NCBI GenBank assembly: GCA_023231475.1
Contig: JALJEE010001665.1
Location: 1-64,000, forward strand
Length of the DNA: 64,000 nt
Source: Seison nebaliae
Taxonomy: Eukaryota; Rotifera; Pararotatoria; Seisonacea; Seisonidae
Direction: 5' to 3'
A program made the translations under genes and the position numbers. Below the pieces are notes generated by a model. It did not search any database. It saw nothing but the letters and a program-made list of their open reading frames with translations, and was not told the DNA's origin. Shown in pieces: positions 24,421 to 37,462 of the stretch (within the stretch, counting starts at the first letter, position 1; the number at the start of each line of letters is the position of its first letter).

Positions 24421-26522
24421 ATGTTAGCAAACGACTCGTTACAATCGTTAGTGAATGCTGAATCGATTGGTGAACTGATTGTAGAATGTGATTATGAAGC
24501 GGAGGAAGTTGGAGAACTTTCCATCAAAAAAGATGAAAGATTACAATTGATTGACGATAGTCAAGTTTGGTATTTAGTTCGTCGTTATCCGTTGGAGAAT
24601 GTGAATATAAATAAATTGAATGAAGTTATTGGAATTGTTCCATCGAACTATGTACGTCAAATGACCAAATCATCACTATTTAATAAACTGAAAAATTTAA
24701 CATTTAGTACAGGAAGAAAGTCTTCCCAAACATCAACGAAACCATCGACGATTGATTTCGATGAGGATCAAACAGATAATTTAAATAAATCACATCCCAC
24801 GAAAGAATCGAATGAGAAAGCCATCGGAGACATTTTATCTTTGTGCGATAAGAAACGTTCAAGAGATTCTACCAACATCTTATCACTCATATCGTCAAAT
24901 GATGGAAATGATGATGGAAATTCAACGAGTAAAACTATTTCAAGACGATCATTTGGTTTGAGAAAAAATCTTGCAACTAAACAAAGAAGTTGCAGTAATG
25001 GACAACTACAACGTTTGATGACATCGACTACGATGCCTTGTACAACCGCTACAACTCCCGCCGATGCCTCAACCGTATATGATACTAAATCATCATTACC
25101 ATCATCAACTGTTAATGATAGCGATAATTTATTACGAGAACTGATGGCTGCTGCTCAAGAGAAAGGAATGTTGGCAAAAATAAATCCAAATCCACAAGCT
25201 GTTGTCCAATATCGTTATGAAGCAAAAAAGTTCTCAATTCTTTTTAAATTATTTTTTTTTAATTTTTTTTATTTCTTATCTGTAGATCTGATGAATTGAC
25301 CTTAAGTAAAGGAGATCGTGTAGAGGTGTTACAGGAAGCAAAAGATGGATGGTGGAAGGTGAAATGTATACAAACCGGTCTCATCGGCTATTATCCGTCA
25401 ACTCATTTTTCTGATGTAACGATTCCGGTAATTAAATCAGATACATTAAGAAAACCAAGAGAACGATCATTAGATTCATATTTGTTAACATCGGCTGAGA
25501 ATGATCATGGACAAAATGATCAATCGAATGATATTGATAACACCCAAAATAATATCACACAATTACCAAAAATTTCATCATCTTCCATACCTACAACAAA
25601 CATTTCAATGATGAGAAATTCGAATGATATATCGACATCTTCTCCATCCGTTCCAACGACGTTGCCTTCAAGTACTATTCACAATTATTTGAATACATCA
25701 TCATCTGCCCAAATCAACGAATCAACGGCACAAGAGAAGAGGAATTCTGAAAGTAAAAATCAACCAAAAATTTCATTTAGTCCAACACCTCAAAAACAAT
25801 TCCAATCATCTCCATTCCTTCTCAATACGATGAACGAGAATAAGAAAGATGAAATAATCGATATGAAAGACGATGCTGGTGAACTTAAACAAATTCATGA
25901 TTATTTAAATTGTAATCGAATGGATAACAATGGAGATGCTGTCCATACATCGAGTAAAGTGTGTACGTTGCAGAATATGCATACATCTCCTAATATTTAT
26001 CATCATTATGATAATGATAATGAAACTTTTCAGAAATTGAAAAACATCGAAACTGATCTAAGGAACACATCAGTTCAATCTTATATGAATGAACCTGTTC
26101 AAAATAATATTATCAATTCACCTACACATCCTTCTGAACGTTTATATCATCCAAATAGTTTAATGACAAAACCTTGGTATTTGGGAGAGGCAGCTAGAGA
26201 TCAAGTCGACGCTTTATTACTCCAATATGGAACACCGGGCCAATTTTGTGTAAGGAAAAGTGAAACACATCATGGTGCATTTACTTTAACCGTTCTTGCA
26301 CCTGATTCATCAGCTCGACATTTCTGCATTCAACAACAAGAATCAATTCACAATGATGGAACAATGATTTATCGAGTGGGTAAAGCAAAAAGAGAATTTC
26401 CTGATTTTGATTCACTTATTTATTATTATACAGTGAGAGCTCCAATCTTTGCAAATAATATTTTCGGTCGATTATATTTGACTGAACCGTTCACTCAATG
26501 GCCGAAACATATCAAGTCGTAA
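24421..26522 (+). CDS. Nck/Dock-like SH3-SH2 adaptor with two SH3 domains
   Basis: Nck adaptors link phosphotyrosine receptors to actin regulators. Exons 24421-25229 and 25286-26522 join in phase to 681 residues. SH3-1 lies at about residues 18-82 (ECDYEAEEVGELSIKKDERL, then IVPSNYVRQ). SH3-2 spans the intron at about 259-320 (VVQYRYEAKKSDELTLSKGD, then DGWWKVK and GYYPSTHF). The C-terminal SH2 domain, about 575-676, opens KPWYLGEAARDQ, has the phosphotyrosine Arg in FCVRKSE and the Nck-typical APIF near its end. The order and the SH2 sequence match Nck best. Vertebrate and fly Nck have three SH3 domains; here the region of the third is about 250 residues of Ser/Thr/Asn-rich disorder. The ATG at 24421 just precedes SH3-1. 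Confidence 0.8.
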
Positions 26523-27977
26523 GAGCAGAATTAAATCGTTTATTCCAACTTCATATTCTTTCCCCCCATACTTGTTATTTATTCAATTTTATCTGCACAT
26601 TCATTCTTATTCTTCGATTTAAACGTAATTTATATTAAAATTTCATTGGGAATTTTTCCATAAATTTTTTATATCAAAATAAAATTTAGTTATTTTATTA
26701 CTCCCATTCTTTCTTCAAATCTCCAAAAGACTCTTATATGTAGACAATATCAATTTTCCTTCAATCGTTGATAATACAATACGACGGAAACTGTTTAATT
26801 GTTATTATTTAACGACATCGAAAATCATCGACTAATAAAAGAAATTATAAATCGAAATAATCTAAAATTAGTTCGTTCATCATTTTTCCTGTGAAAATAT
26901 CAAACTCTTTTTTAAAACGAAAGAAATGAAACGGAATAATTCGAATATAAAAGAAACGTAAAAGATTTAGAAGATTCCCTGTAAAAATGAGCAAAGGACG
27001 AAATGGGAAGAAAAGTGTTGGGAGGAAAAAACAAAGAAAAATAATACAGTAATCATTTGAACCGATAACACAAAGACACCTACGCCTATCTTTATTGGCA
27101 ATGAGAGAAGCGGAAAAATAAAGGAATTATTTGAAATAATTTTATTCATGAAAATAATGGAAATGTTGCGAGGAATATTGGATGCAAAATGAACCTCTCG
27201 AACTGAATCTAAAGAAAAATTCTTATACTTCTTCCAAGTAGAAAAAGTTTTGAAGGAAACTAACACGTCGTCAATTGTTCCGATTCATCTATTCATCCGA
27301 ATTATATTCTATTCTTCTTATTTATTCTTGTGCTCATTTCGTTTCCTTTTCTCTTTCTCTTATATTTTCTTTCAAACATTTTTCGACATCTCTCACAATA
27401 ATACTGACACCTTCATCAATTTCAACTCCGATGGCAATATGTGGCAAATTTATTATTTTAATCAAATGCCTGACAATGTAAAGAAAGGAAAATTGCTTAT
27501 GTTAGATATTCTTAATTGTCTTCTATGTTAAAATTTGCAGAAAAAGTAATCGAAAATTTAATTTTAATTTTACAAAAAATATCTTATCGAGAAAACGAAA
27601 TTTTTAATAAATATTTAATGAAATTATCATTCTATTTTACCATCACCATTTTTGGAAATGATTCGCCTTATTGAAAGCGATGTTGTTTAAATGGACTAAA
27701 TGAAAAAAGATCTTATCTAATTATTTTTTCAATATACACAGGAATGCCAAAGAAAATCGACAGCCTCACCTAATATCTTCACAAAAAGAATCAGAAAATA
27801 TGATACGAACAAAAGAAAACAATTTAAGTCAAAGTTCACTTAAAATTTTTTACACTTTTATGTTAATCTGTCTTCAATTAATCACAAAATTTTCACTTTT
27901 TCATATACTGTCGTATAATCGCAGGATCTTTATCATCATCAGAGAAGGTGGCAAAATATTATAGTGATCCTTTTGAC
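26523..27977. other. intergenic region upstream of GTP cyclohydrolase
   Basis: One short possible exon on the minus strand is listed separately. The segment just left of the cyclohydrolase start contains a plausible acceptor at 27919-27923 (ATCGCAG), so an upstream 5' exon may exist here. Confidence 0.4.
27334..27469 (-). CDS. possible terminal exon, unidentified
   Basis: After an ATTGTCAG acceptor the minus strand is open for about 44 codons to a stop at 27334. It includes HIAIGVEIDEGVSIIVRD and ends in a charged helix (EKCLKENIREREKE). Codon choice looks coding, but I found no partner exon and recognise no family. It may be a chance frame. Confidence 0.2.
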
Positions 27978-28933
27978 ATGAATAATGGACTTAATGAGAA
28001 AACGCTGTCAACCGAAGAAGAAGAAGAAGAAGAAATTCATACACCCACCAACAATTCTCCACCTGATTTTGCAAATCGATCAGAAAAAATGAAACGAGCC
28101 ACATTAAGACGTTTATCAACAATGTCGCGAGATGCTGAAGAAGAAAAAAATTTAAATACTAAAACTGAGAGAGTGCAGGCGATTTCTTACGCATATAAAG
28201 ATATTTTATATGCTGTTGGAGAGAATGCAGATCGAGAAGGTCTTAAACGAACGCCCATTCGTGCAGCAGAAGCCATTTTATTTTTCACAAAAGGATATGA
28301 AGAAAGAATTTGTGGTTAATTATAGTTTTAAAAATTTATTCTCATTTTGATATGGAATATTATTGAAATTAGATGTCGTCAACGGAGCAATTTTTCATGA
28401 AGATTGCGATAATATGGTAGTAGTGAAAGATATTGAATTATTTTCATTATGTGAACATCATCTCGTACCTTTCATGGGAAAAGTTGACGATAATTGATTA
28501 AATTTTCCAATTTATTCTCTCATTTGATAGGTATCTGTTGGTTATCTTCCAAATCGTTGTGTAATCGGTTTAAGTAAAATTGCAAGAATTGTGGAAATAT
28601 TCAGTCGTCGATTACAAGGTTAATTTGGAAAAATCTTAAATTTAATCTATAAATTATTGTTCTGAAATTAGTTCAAGAAAGATTAACGATGGAAATTGCT
28701 GATGCTTTGATTGAAGCTCTAAATCCTAGAGGTGTCGGTGTTGTTATAGAAGCCAGGTTTTTTCTTAAATTAACTTTTTTTATTTTAATTGTTTTCTATC
28801 AATCTATAGTCATATGTGTATGGTGATGCGAGGAGTTCAAAAACAGAACAGTCGAACAATTACCAGTTGCATGAGAGGAGAATTTCGAGATGATATAAAA
28901 ACGAGAGAAGAATTCTTGCGCTTAATCTCCTAA
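27978..28933 (+). CDS. GCH1: GTP cyclohydrolase I
   Basis: Converts GTP to 7,8-dihydroneopterin triphosphate, the first and rate-limiting step of tetrahydrobiopterin synthesis, needed for monoamine neurotransmitters. Five exons (27978-28314, 28373-28482, 28531-28618, 28672-28756, 28810-28933) join exactly to 247 residues; human is 250. The zinc ligands are visible: CEHH in [13 protein letters not shown] and the Cys of [10 protein letters not shown]. Other signature pieces are [23 protein letters not shown] and the C-terminal REEFLRLI. The N-terminus is a Glu-rich, poorly conserved extension, as in other animals. The ATG at 27978 is my choice. The frame is open back to 27924 behind a CGCAG acceptor, so an upstream exon could replace the first residues. 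All four donors are GTT. Confidence 0.95.
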
Positions 28934-29071
28934 TCATAAGACAGATTTTAATGCGTTTTGAACTTAGATTTTTATTTTAAAACTTTTAAATTTACTATTT
29001 TCCTTAATTCAACATTATAGTAAAAAAGGTTATGTTAAAAATAGCTTGTTGAAAATCTGTGATAACTCTTT

Positions 29072-32000
29072 TTAACAATTTGAACTTTTCATCAAATTTT
29101 TACTTCCGTACATCATTTCAACTGTGTCCCATTGCATCTTTTCAGAATAGTTGCGACCACCATAAGTTACTTGATGGTTCCACTTGTTTTTGATATAACC
29201 AATTTCAGTTCGAATTTTTTCTTCTAATTTGTTTAATCTCATTTTATAAGTTCCTCGAATTTGACATTCTCTCACTGTGAGAAGAAGAAAGGAAAATATA
29301 TATTATGAATTAAATAAGAAATAAAGATAACAAGTGAAAGAATTGACTTTAGAATCCTTCATTTTTTCTTCTAGAATTCGATTATTGTGAACTTCCAACT
29401 TGGCAAGAATTCCTTCTCGTTCTACTATTAGAACTGAAATCTTCTCGAAATCTTTTAAAACCTATCGATGTCAAATAAACGAGAAATTAGAGTAAAATAA
29501 AAAAAAATTAACATCACTAATTATTTTGAAAAAATCGATTGCCGTATTATCTTGAGAATTATCATCTATGTGAAGGAATGACATGTATTTACAAAGCATT
29601 TCAGTTCGTTCATCATCAGGCATTTGTAACATTATCCAAATCTTTTCAAATCTCTTTTGTATTTCTTCCCATGTCAATGCTTTTCTTTTTAACCTTTCAA
29701 TATCCGATACGGATTGAATACTTTCTGTATCGCCAATTTTCTGAGATATCGTCGATTTCATTGAACCGACTCGTTCATTTGTATTGTTCTTGCTATTATT
29801 ATTGTTGAACAGATATTCATCTGATTTTTCAATCTTAACCAATGACCTCAAATCGTTAGGAATGGAATTCATATCAAAAATATAATCCCATCTTAATAGT
29901 CCCGGAATATAAGTGAAATAAATTAAAAAGACATTCAATGAAATTAAATTTCAAACTTTTGCATGTCATCCACCGAGTAAAAATTGAGAAATTGTTTCGA
30001 ACGTTTCTCCTTCATGATATTTGACCATTTTTCATTAATCTCATTCATTGGATCTTTTTCATTTTTATCATCGAGTTCCATTTCAGTTGACGGATGATAT
30101 GTTAATCCACCGTTTGTTATCGTTTGTACGTTCCATTCTCCATTAACATAATTTTGCTTACTCAATAAACTTTTCTTTTGATAAATATTTTGTTCTCTAA
30201 AATTCGACATTGTTAATTGTCAATAATAATATGTATATAACACAATGAAACAAAACAATAATTTAACTTTGTTGCACGTCGATAATCTTCGATGAACAAG
30301 AATTGTTCATTTGTCATAAAGTCTGACACTTCAGGCTTTCTAGGCGAATGCAGCGTAAAACGAAAATCCAATAAATCATTTGTTTGATGATAGAGCCATT
30401 TGCAAAAATCATTTTTGTTCATCTAAATTTGAATGCTTCAATTGAATTAACGATACAAACACTAACGGTTTTCTTGAACCAATCTAACCAGATTTCATAT
30501 TTCTCTATCTCATTTTCATATTCCACTTGGGAAACTTTATTCTTTTCTGATAATTTCGATATATTCTCTTGATTAGTTAATTCTTTCAATTTTGTTTTAT
30601 ATTTCATTGGATCGACATTCATAGAATACAAGACCTTTTTATATCCCTTATATCGATAAGTTTGTTTCGGTTTGTCAGACCTATTGTTAGAGAAAATTAC
30701 AAAAATTATACTCTTGATTAATATTTAGATATTTCTTCAAATATTAACGATAATCTCCATTTATTCTTTTCCTTATCTGATTTCCATTCCGGAATTTGTT
30801 TTACCATCAATAATTGATTCCAATCTGGTAAGTCTTTTGTCATTGAATCTGGCAATTTCAATTGTTTCGAATATTCCACATAATAATTATTTTTTAAAGT
30901 ATTCAATGCAAATGATCGTGCTTCTTCTAAATTCAAATCGACATTCAATAATTCTACATAGTCATCCTTCGAATTCATATTAATATTTCGATGAAAATTA
31001 ATAACTAACAGTTTCCGGATCTAAATATGTTTCAGGAATTGTAGCTCTCAATTCTTCGAATGTAGCTTTAATTTGAGACGATTTATTTGCTCGATCATCC
31101 ATTTCATATATTGACCGTTCATCAATCTGAAACAAACAAAATTTACATAATATGTAAATCTTTAAATAACTTCGCCATTTAAGTGGTTATATACTGGAGG
31201 TGACATTCTTAAAGGAAAATTTGATTCAAATTTTAATTTCGGCATAATCATTCCATTCATCTTTACTGGAAATTGATCATTTAATAAATTTATTTCATCA
31301 GTTCGATTTATATCCGTTTTCATCTTTTGCTCTTTCAATCTTTAAAATTATAAAATAGTTTTCGACAAAATTATCAAAACAATTTTAATTCTGTTTCTGC
31401 TTCAATTTCTTTCCTCAACTTTTCTTCTTCACTTTTCTGATATTTTTCATGTTTTTCTTTAAATTTTGTAGCTATTGGTGCTTTGTAATTCAATAACGGG
31501 TCATTTTTAATGTCTGTCGACTATTGAGTGTATTGAGTAAAGAAATGTTGAAGAAAATATAAAACTTGCGTTATATTTTCATGAATATTAAACATTTCAT
31601 CAAAACTGAAATTCGTTTGTTCTTTCTTAGATGGTATTCGGGCTGAGTGATTTATCTCTTCGTTTGATAATTTTCGGGGGGATGATGGAATTGAATCAAT
31701 CGATAAATGTTTCGATATTTTTTTCAAATTTTTTCTAAATAAATATAGTTGTTCTGAATTTAAATTCTTTCCATTAATAACTTTCCAACTTTTCAACAGT
31801 CTTCTCAAGAACTTTTGGTAGAGATACCTCCCGTTTGAAGTCAAAATTTTTGACTTTCTTACCAACTTCTCTCAATAAATCTTCTTTCGTTTTATCAACG
31901 ACTGATGCATTCTGAATATCAGAAAGATTTCTTGCATTTAACATCTTATCCTTCTGTTCAACATTCAATTTTCGATTTGGAGTTTGTTCTATCTTTAGTT

Positions 32001-32812
32001 GGATGAGAAAGAAAATTATCAGAACATTCAAACTCAATAATCAAACAGCAATTTGATAAATTTTTGGTAAGTGTTGAAAACCATCCTTATGGTGAGCAAT
32101 GGATTGATTCCGGTGGGATTTTATTTTATTAATAAGATGTTTACGCATTGCAGGAAAGTTGAGAGTTCGATCAGCTTCCAACGAGAGTGCCAGAAATAAT
32201 CGAGAAACGTTTTCAGATTGTTGAAATACATCATTATCCTTTAAAACTGAAATAAATTTAATTTAATTTCTTAAAGTTAATTGTATAATAAACGAACCAT
32301 AAGCATTCTTCAAACAGCTCTCAAACAAATATTTGCAGACATTTATCGTATAAATTATGATATACTTTTTCAACATTTTCTTTTCGTCATTTGCTAGAAA
32401 TGGATCCGACACTCCAGTTGTCATATCGGACCATTTGGATGAAACGGTTTTTAAAATTATACTTTTCTAAATAAATACATAATTTTAGTAGTCTTATTAA
32501 AAACTAATAACCAAACGTTCTTGATCATCCAATGACAAATAATTATGATCCATATAAAATTGTAAATTTTCTTCTAAATCTCTTAACAATGTATTTGATG
32601 GATTGAGTTTTTCTTCTTTTACATTCTATCATCATAAAATTAGATATTTTTTTTATTTAAAAATTTATTACTTGAGTATTATTCGACATTTGGTCATCCT
32701 TTGATCCATCATCAGAGTCAAGTTCTAACATTAAAGTTTTTTTATAATTCAAAAGAAAATTGGAATTAACTAATGTCATTGGAAGTTTCCTTGAATTGAT
32801 TAAATTCTTCAT
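29072..32812 (-). CDS. CCDC87-like flagellar coiled-coil protein
   Basis: A long minus-strand gene of about fifteen small exons runs from the ATG at 32812 (KNLINSRKLPMTLVNS) to the stop at 29072. Pieces joinable in frame include LDDQERLKSIILKTVSSKW, then SENVSRLFLALSLEADRTLN. Later come a PDWNQLLMVKQIPEW stretch and LTWEEIQKRFEKIWIMLQMP. The C-terminal part reads TYGGRNYSEKMQWDTVEMMY. That last motif and the alpha-helical layout match what I know of CCDC87, a protein of sperm and flagella in vertebrates, but I compare from memory. No membrane segment is seen. Several internal exon edges are not fixed. It starts only 32 bp from a divergent small gene. Confidence 0.5.
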
Positions 32813-32844
32813 TTATTGAACACTAAAACAATTATTCAAAAATA

Positions 32845-33105
32845 ATGAAGACCTTTAAATGTAAATCAACTCGAAGTAAATCAACATCTTCAACTGGCAT
32901 TAAATTCCAGTTTGCTTCGGATGCCTTGGACTTCATTTTCTCGTTGTTATGGAAACGAATGAAAGCTAAGAATTACTCGGAGAAATCAAATGAATCAATA
33001 TCGTATCATCATCAATATTGGTTGGAGAATATGAATGAACGTCAATTTTTAAGTGGAAAAGGATTAATATTTATTTATATTTTAATACGACAAGTATGGA
33101 AGTAA
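32845..33105 (+). CDS. small divergent gene, 86 residues, unidentified
   Basis: The frame from the ATG at 32845 has coding-like codon choice. It reads KTFKCKSTRSKSTSSTGIKF, then ASDALDFIFSLLWKRMKAKN and HHQYWLENMNERQFL, ending IYILIRQVWK. It is basic and Ser-rich at the front and helical after that. No family is recognised. It starts 32 bp from the start of the CCDC87-like gene on the other strand, so the two probably share a bidirectional promoter. It ends 84 bp before the 3' end of HDHD5. It could continue through an unseen intron. Confidence 0.45.
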   Translation: MKTFKCKSTRSKSTSSTGIKFQFASDALDFIFSLLWKRMKAKNYSEKSNESISYHHQYWLENMNERQFLSGKGLIFIYILIRQVWK

Positions 33106-33189
33106 AGGACTTGATAAGGTGAAATGGTGAAAAATTAAATTGGAGATGATACATGAAACATTTTCGAAATATCTGTCCCAAAGATAATT

Positions 33190-34534
33190 TTATTTGGTGA
33201 TTTCGTGTTTAACGATATATTCAAAACATTCGATAATGGAAGGGAATTGGAGATCAGGAATTTGATCTTTTTCAGTGATTGACGTTCCTGCTTGATACAC
33301 TCCGGTTTCCACCAACATAGAAATAACTTCATATTTCTTTGTCGAATTATCTTTCGAATTGTTATCTACTGTTACTGAATTTCCATTTGTCTTATCTCCT
33401 TTTTTTGTGATCTTATAATGGTTCGCCCCTACAATATCGACAGAAGGATTATCCCTTAAAAAATTTTCAAAATTTAAATTTAACATTCACAAAATAAAAT
33501 AATTGTAACCCAATACAATATAATCTTTCGATACATTCGTTGTTGAAAGCCTTCGATTTTTCATTCAACATATTCTCTGCATATTCGTACGTGTGCTGAT
33601 ATGGTTTTCCCAACATAATTTGAATCTTCATTTCTTTCTGAGTTATCGATTTATAAATATGTTTAAGCGCTACTACAAAAGCTCCATTACCAAATCTGGG
33701 CATACTTGCTCTATGTTTGAAGACAACATCGAAATTACATACAATGAGAGGTAATTGGCCGTGTTCATTTCTATTTCTCTCTTCATTATCATATCCAGGA
33801 AAATCTTTCTCGTCCGGTTGTCCATTTGTGACGATACAGTCGATGATAATTTGAAGTTTACTTTCCCAGTTAGTCGGCTCTCCAAATACGATTATTGCTT
33901 CAATCTTTTGAAAAGGTTGTAAGAGAGTATCGTCGTCGATTGATTCATAGTCCAAACTCAAAAGCCGTTTCCGGTTTTGATGATCCACCATATCCAAATC
34001 AGGACAATATCGAATAATATCATCAACGGTACATGTGTTGGTGAAACCCAATTCTTTAGCGACCTCACGATAATTTCCTTGACCTATTATCAGTACGTTC
34101 TTATCATGAAATTTGGTAAAGTTCCTTAAGGGTGATTGTGCTAACACCAAATCATTTTGATCAACTTTAATGCGAAGTTTTTCGGATAAATCTTCTGCTT
34201 TACTCTTCTCCAAGGATGTGGCATTAGTACAAAATATTAAAGGAAGTTTTTTCACAGACTTTTCACCGTCCTTCTCGTCCTGCCCACCATATATACTATC
34301 ATAAAGATATTTCATTGCATCAGGTGAATTAGGTAGGACTGTTTCGCCAGACATCAATACACCATCAAGATCGATTAGTATTCCAAAGTTTGAATCAGTC
34401 ATATTTTCTAAATAAGATTTCTCTAATAGTTTACTTAATAATACACAAATGTATTTCGTTATAAAAAAATTTCTTATAAATTTAATAAATAATCTTCTTC
34501 GAGGCAAATGTGTTACTGAGGTTAAACTGATCAA
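33190..34534 (-). CDS. HDHD5: HDHD5/CECR5-type HAD-superfamily hydrolase
   Basis: HDHD5 is a mitochondrial haloacid-dehalogenase-fold protein of uncertain substrate. Exons 34534-33510 and 33454-33190 join in phase to 429 residues; human HDHD5 is about 420. HAD motif I is DLDGVLMSGE, with both catalytic Asp residues. Motif II appears as FCTNAT. Family landmarks follow: LIIGQG, FGEPTNWE, ASMPRFGNGAF and MLGKPYQHTYEYAE. Motif IV is IGDNPSVDIVGANHY, its Asp pair split by the 55-bp intron. The first 45 residues are basic and hydrophobic (RRRLFIKFIRNFF) and suit a mitochondrial targeting signal if translation starts at 34534; an internal ATG just before DSNFGILIDLDG would remove it. Confidence 0.93.
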
Positions 34535-36279
34535 AACGCAATCAATTATTGATTTGGGAAAAAATTTGAAAGAATTTAATTGAAAACGAACAATATGTTA
34601 ATTGATAAAGTTTTCAAAAAAAATTTTTGAATAAAACATAAAAGAAATCAGTTTCATTTTCAGAAACGTTTCATTTAATTCATCAAATCATCCACAGTTA
34701 TAAGAATCTAAACTCATTCCAAAATAAAGAGAAGATTCGGATATAGGGATGTAAAATAAAATAATTTTTTAATTAAGCAAACATGATGGTGTTGAGTAGA
34801 GTAGGGAGAGAAATGAATAATAATTGAGCATCATTCGATGGTTAACGGACAAAAAAATCGCCGCCACCCCATATGTTGAAGGACAAGATGAATACATCAT
34901 TTTATGTATCTAGATGTATCTAATTTTAGAAGGAAGGAGTCATGTACTTCAATGTAGATGGAAGAATTATTTTTATGTTTAGATCCAGTACGCTAGCGAT
35001 ATATGAACTAGTTTATTTAATAAGGGAGAAATTATTTTATTTTTAGAATAATTATTAAAGTTTTCATTCATTTTTTTGTCTGCTACACAAGTGGATGGTA
35101 TGTCCATGCACATACATGTATATCATCATTATGTATAAATGTGGAATGAGTTAAGATTATTATTTACTTAAACGTTACAAATTTCTTTAGAAGAGAAAGA
35201 AAACAGTAAGTTTACATTGAAATATTCTTTCCTTTTTCCAATCGAATTCAACTTCAACTCCTTTAAATTATTTTCACTGACAATCATTCTCATAACACAT
35301 TCGTTTTGGATGACATGATGGTTATAAATCTTATCAAATCCCAACCAAAACATAAATGTGTACCATGCTGATTTTTGTCAAATGTAATTGACATGGACTG
35401 AATAATTTTTAGCTTTGGTACAAGTTAACACAAAATAATATTGAAATAAAATTTTCTCTCACTGTCAGTTTCTTATGTTCTCTTTATGGTAAGATCATAG
35501 ACATTAATTTGTCTGATAAGGTAAATATATTATTATAATTGGAATATTCAACATCATCCAATCAACTTCGTTTCACCCGATGGCACTTTTTAGGTTGAAA
35601 AAAAAAATTATTTTTGAATTTGTCGCGAATTAGAAAAATAGCTTACTGTTCGCAAATATTTAAGATAATCAGATATCAAATATTTTATGAGTTCATTATT
35701 ATTATTTTATTGTTACAGAAATTACATTAAATAGATAGACATTAACTGAGAAGTCGTTCTATTCTTAATGGTAATTGATCAAACAATGAAATTTGTACTA
35801 AAAAAAATTGTGAAGAATAAATGGAATTAGGTAGGTTTAATTACAAGAACAATATCTGGTCATTTACTCTTCCTATTAACTTTCAGAATGATTTTTTTCT
35901 TCTTTTTATAGATTTCGATTTGTCCTCGAAATCTTACAAATTGTATTTTCGGACTACTGTATAATATTAACATCATAGTTGGTTGAGGGATTCGCGGTTA
36001 ATTTGTACAATGGTTATCGGATCATATTAGAATATCAAATGTTTGGCATCATGATTTTTACAGATATATCACTCTGATATCTGTAGTATCAGATATTATC
36101 TGTATATGATATAGTGAATAAATTATATTCGGTAACTTTATCGATTAAAAAAAAACGGTTGCGTTCATAAAATAACTATCCTTTTAATAACCGGATTATA
36201 AATTCAATTTATCATCTGGAATGAGAAAAATGAACGGATGAGGATAGTTTCGAGAGATTACAGTGATAATATTAAACTC
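34535..36279. other. intergenic region without recognised genes
   Basis: I see no exon with domain support. It is AT-rich with scattered A and T runs. A weak minus-strand frame at 35353-35168 has no features. Confidence 0.5.
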
Positions 36280-37462
36280 CTGAGAAGTAAAAGACGCAAC
36301 AAACTTGAACACAAGCGTCCGTTCTACCAACGATTTCCTCCGTGATCGGTGTATTGATTTACCAATCAATCTACCAGTATCAAGAAAGACGCTCCTTCAG
36401 CGACCGCCTCAGAAAATTCTTCTTCGACTGATTCTTTAATATCCGATCCTGTCAGCTCTTTATGACATAATTCTTACCACAAAAGCATCTTCATCTTTGG
36501 ACGTTTCCACCGATATCCGCAATATCACTTTCCGCTCTTTCAATATCTATCAACTATATATTATATATCTATCAAAGGTTCTATCAACCTCCGATCTTCT
36601 ATTTCGTTTTTCTCACTTTATGACATCATTTTTTGTCAACAGACCTGGTTTGTGGACTCAAAACCAACATGGCTAAAAGTGGTGGACCATCATTGCTTCA
36701 CCACTTCCGCTGTTCCGCCAACTCCGATAATGGCTCTGGTCGTCCATCTGGTGGTTTATGTACTTTGGTATCTAAGGATCTCTATCCCTCTTCTTTTACT
36801 CAACTATCGATGGATGTAGTGTGATTTTTCGTTCGTAATATCCTTTGTTTCAACATTTACCTCCGGCCAAATGATTTTTCAGGTTTCTGTTCCTCTCTCT
36901 CAGCCGTTGAATCCACTATCTCTAACAAGATAGTGTATTTGTAAGTATCATGTAAAATATATATATATATATCACTTTTGTAAGTATCAATCGATCGATT
37001 TTATAATTGAAGACGACTTCAACTGTGATATCAAAAAGATATCGCATTCTTCCGATCGTCTTTCTGTGTTCCTCTCATCCACATCTTCCCAATTCAACGA
37101 TTACAAAATGTGAGAGAAAAATTACATGGGTAGTTCATGTATTGATCATTTCATCATTAGCGACAACCTAACCTTTTCTGCTGTCGCTTCTAAAATTATT
37201 GTGTTTCCTTTCATCTCTTTCCGACCACCTTCCTATTTCCCTCACTATCTCCACTCTTTCCCGTCCAACTCCAATGGCCATGGGTTCTCCGAATCCCGCC
37301 CCAGAAAATATCTGCATCCACTATTGTAAACTCACTCTCTTCCGACAACATGTAAGTCTTCTTAATGCCTCCCTTACGTTATTGAATAATATTCTCTCCT
37401 TTACTCAGCAGTTACACTGTATTGCCCAATGCTCATTTACCACTTTGAACAAGAAGCGATGA
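36280..37462 (+). pseudogene. decayed LINE endonuclease fragment
   Basis: This segment is more GC-rich than its surroundings. In shifting frames it encodes pieces of the apurinic-like endonuclease domain of non-LTR retrotransposons: SGRPSGGLCTLVSKDL near 36757, IIEDDFNCDI (the DFN motif) near 37000, SSCIDHFIISDNL near 37130 and SLSDHLPISLTIS near 37210. The order is that of the domain, and SDH is its catalytic ending. Frameshifts and stops separate the pieces, and no reverse transcriptase follows, so the copy is dead and 3'-truncated. It resembles the LINE fragment at 47826-48158. Confidence 0.75.
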
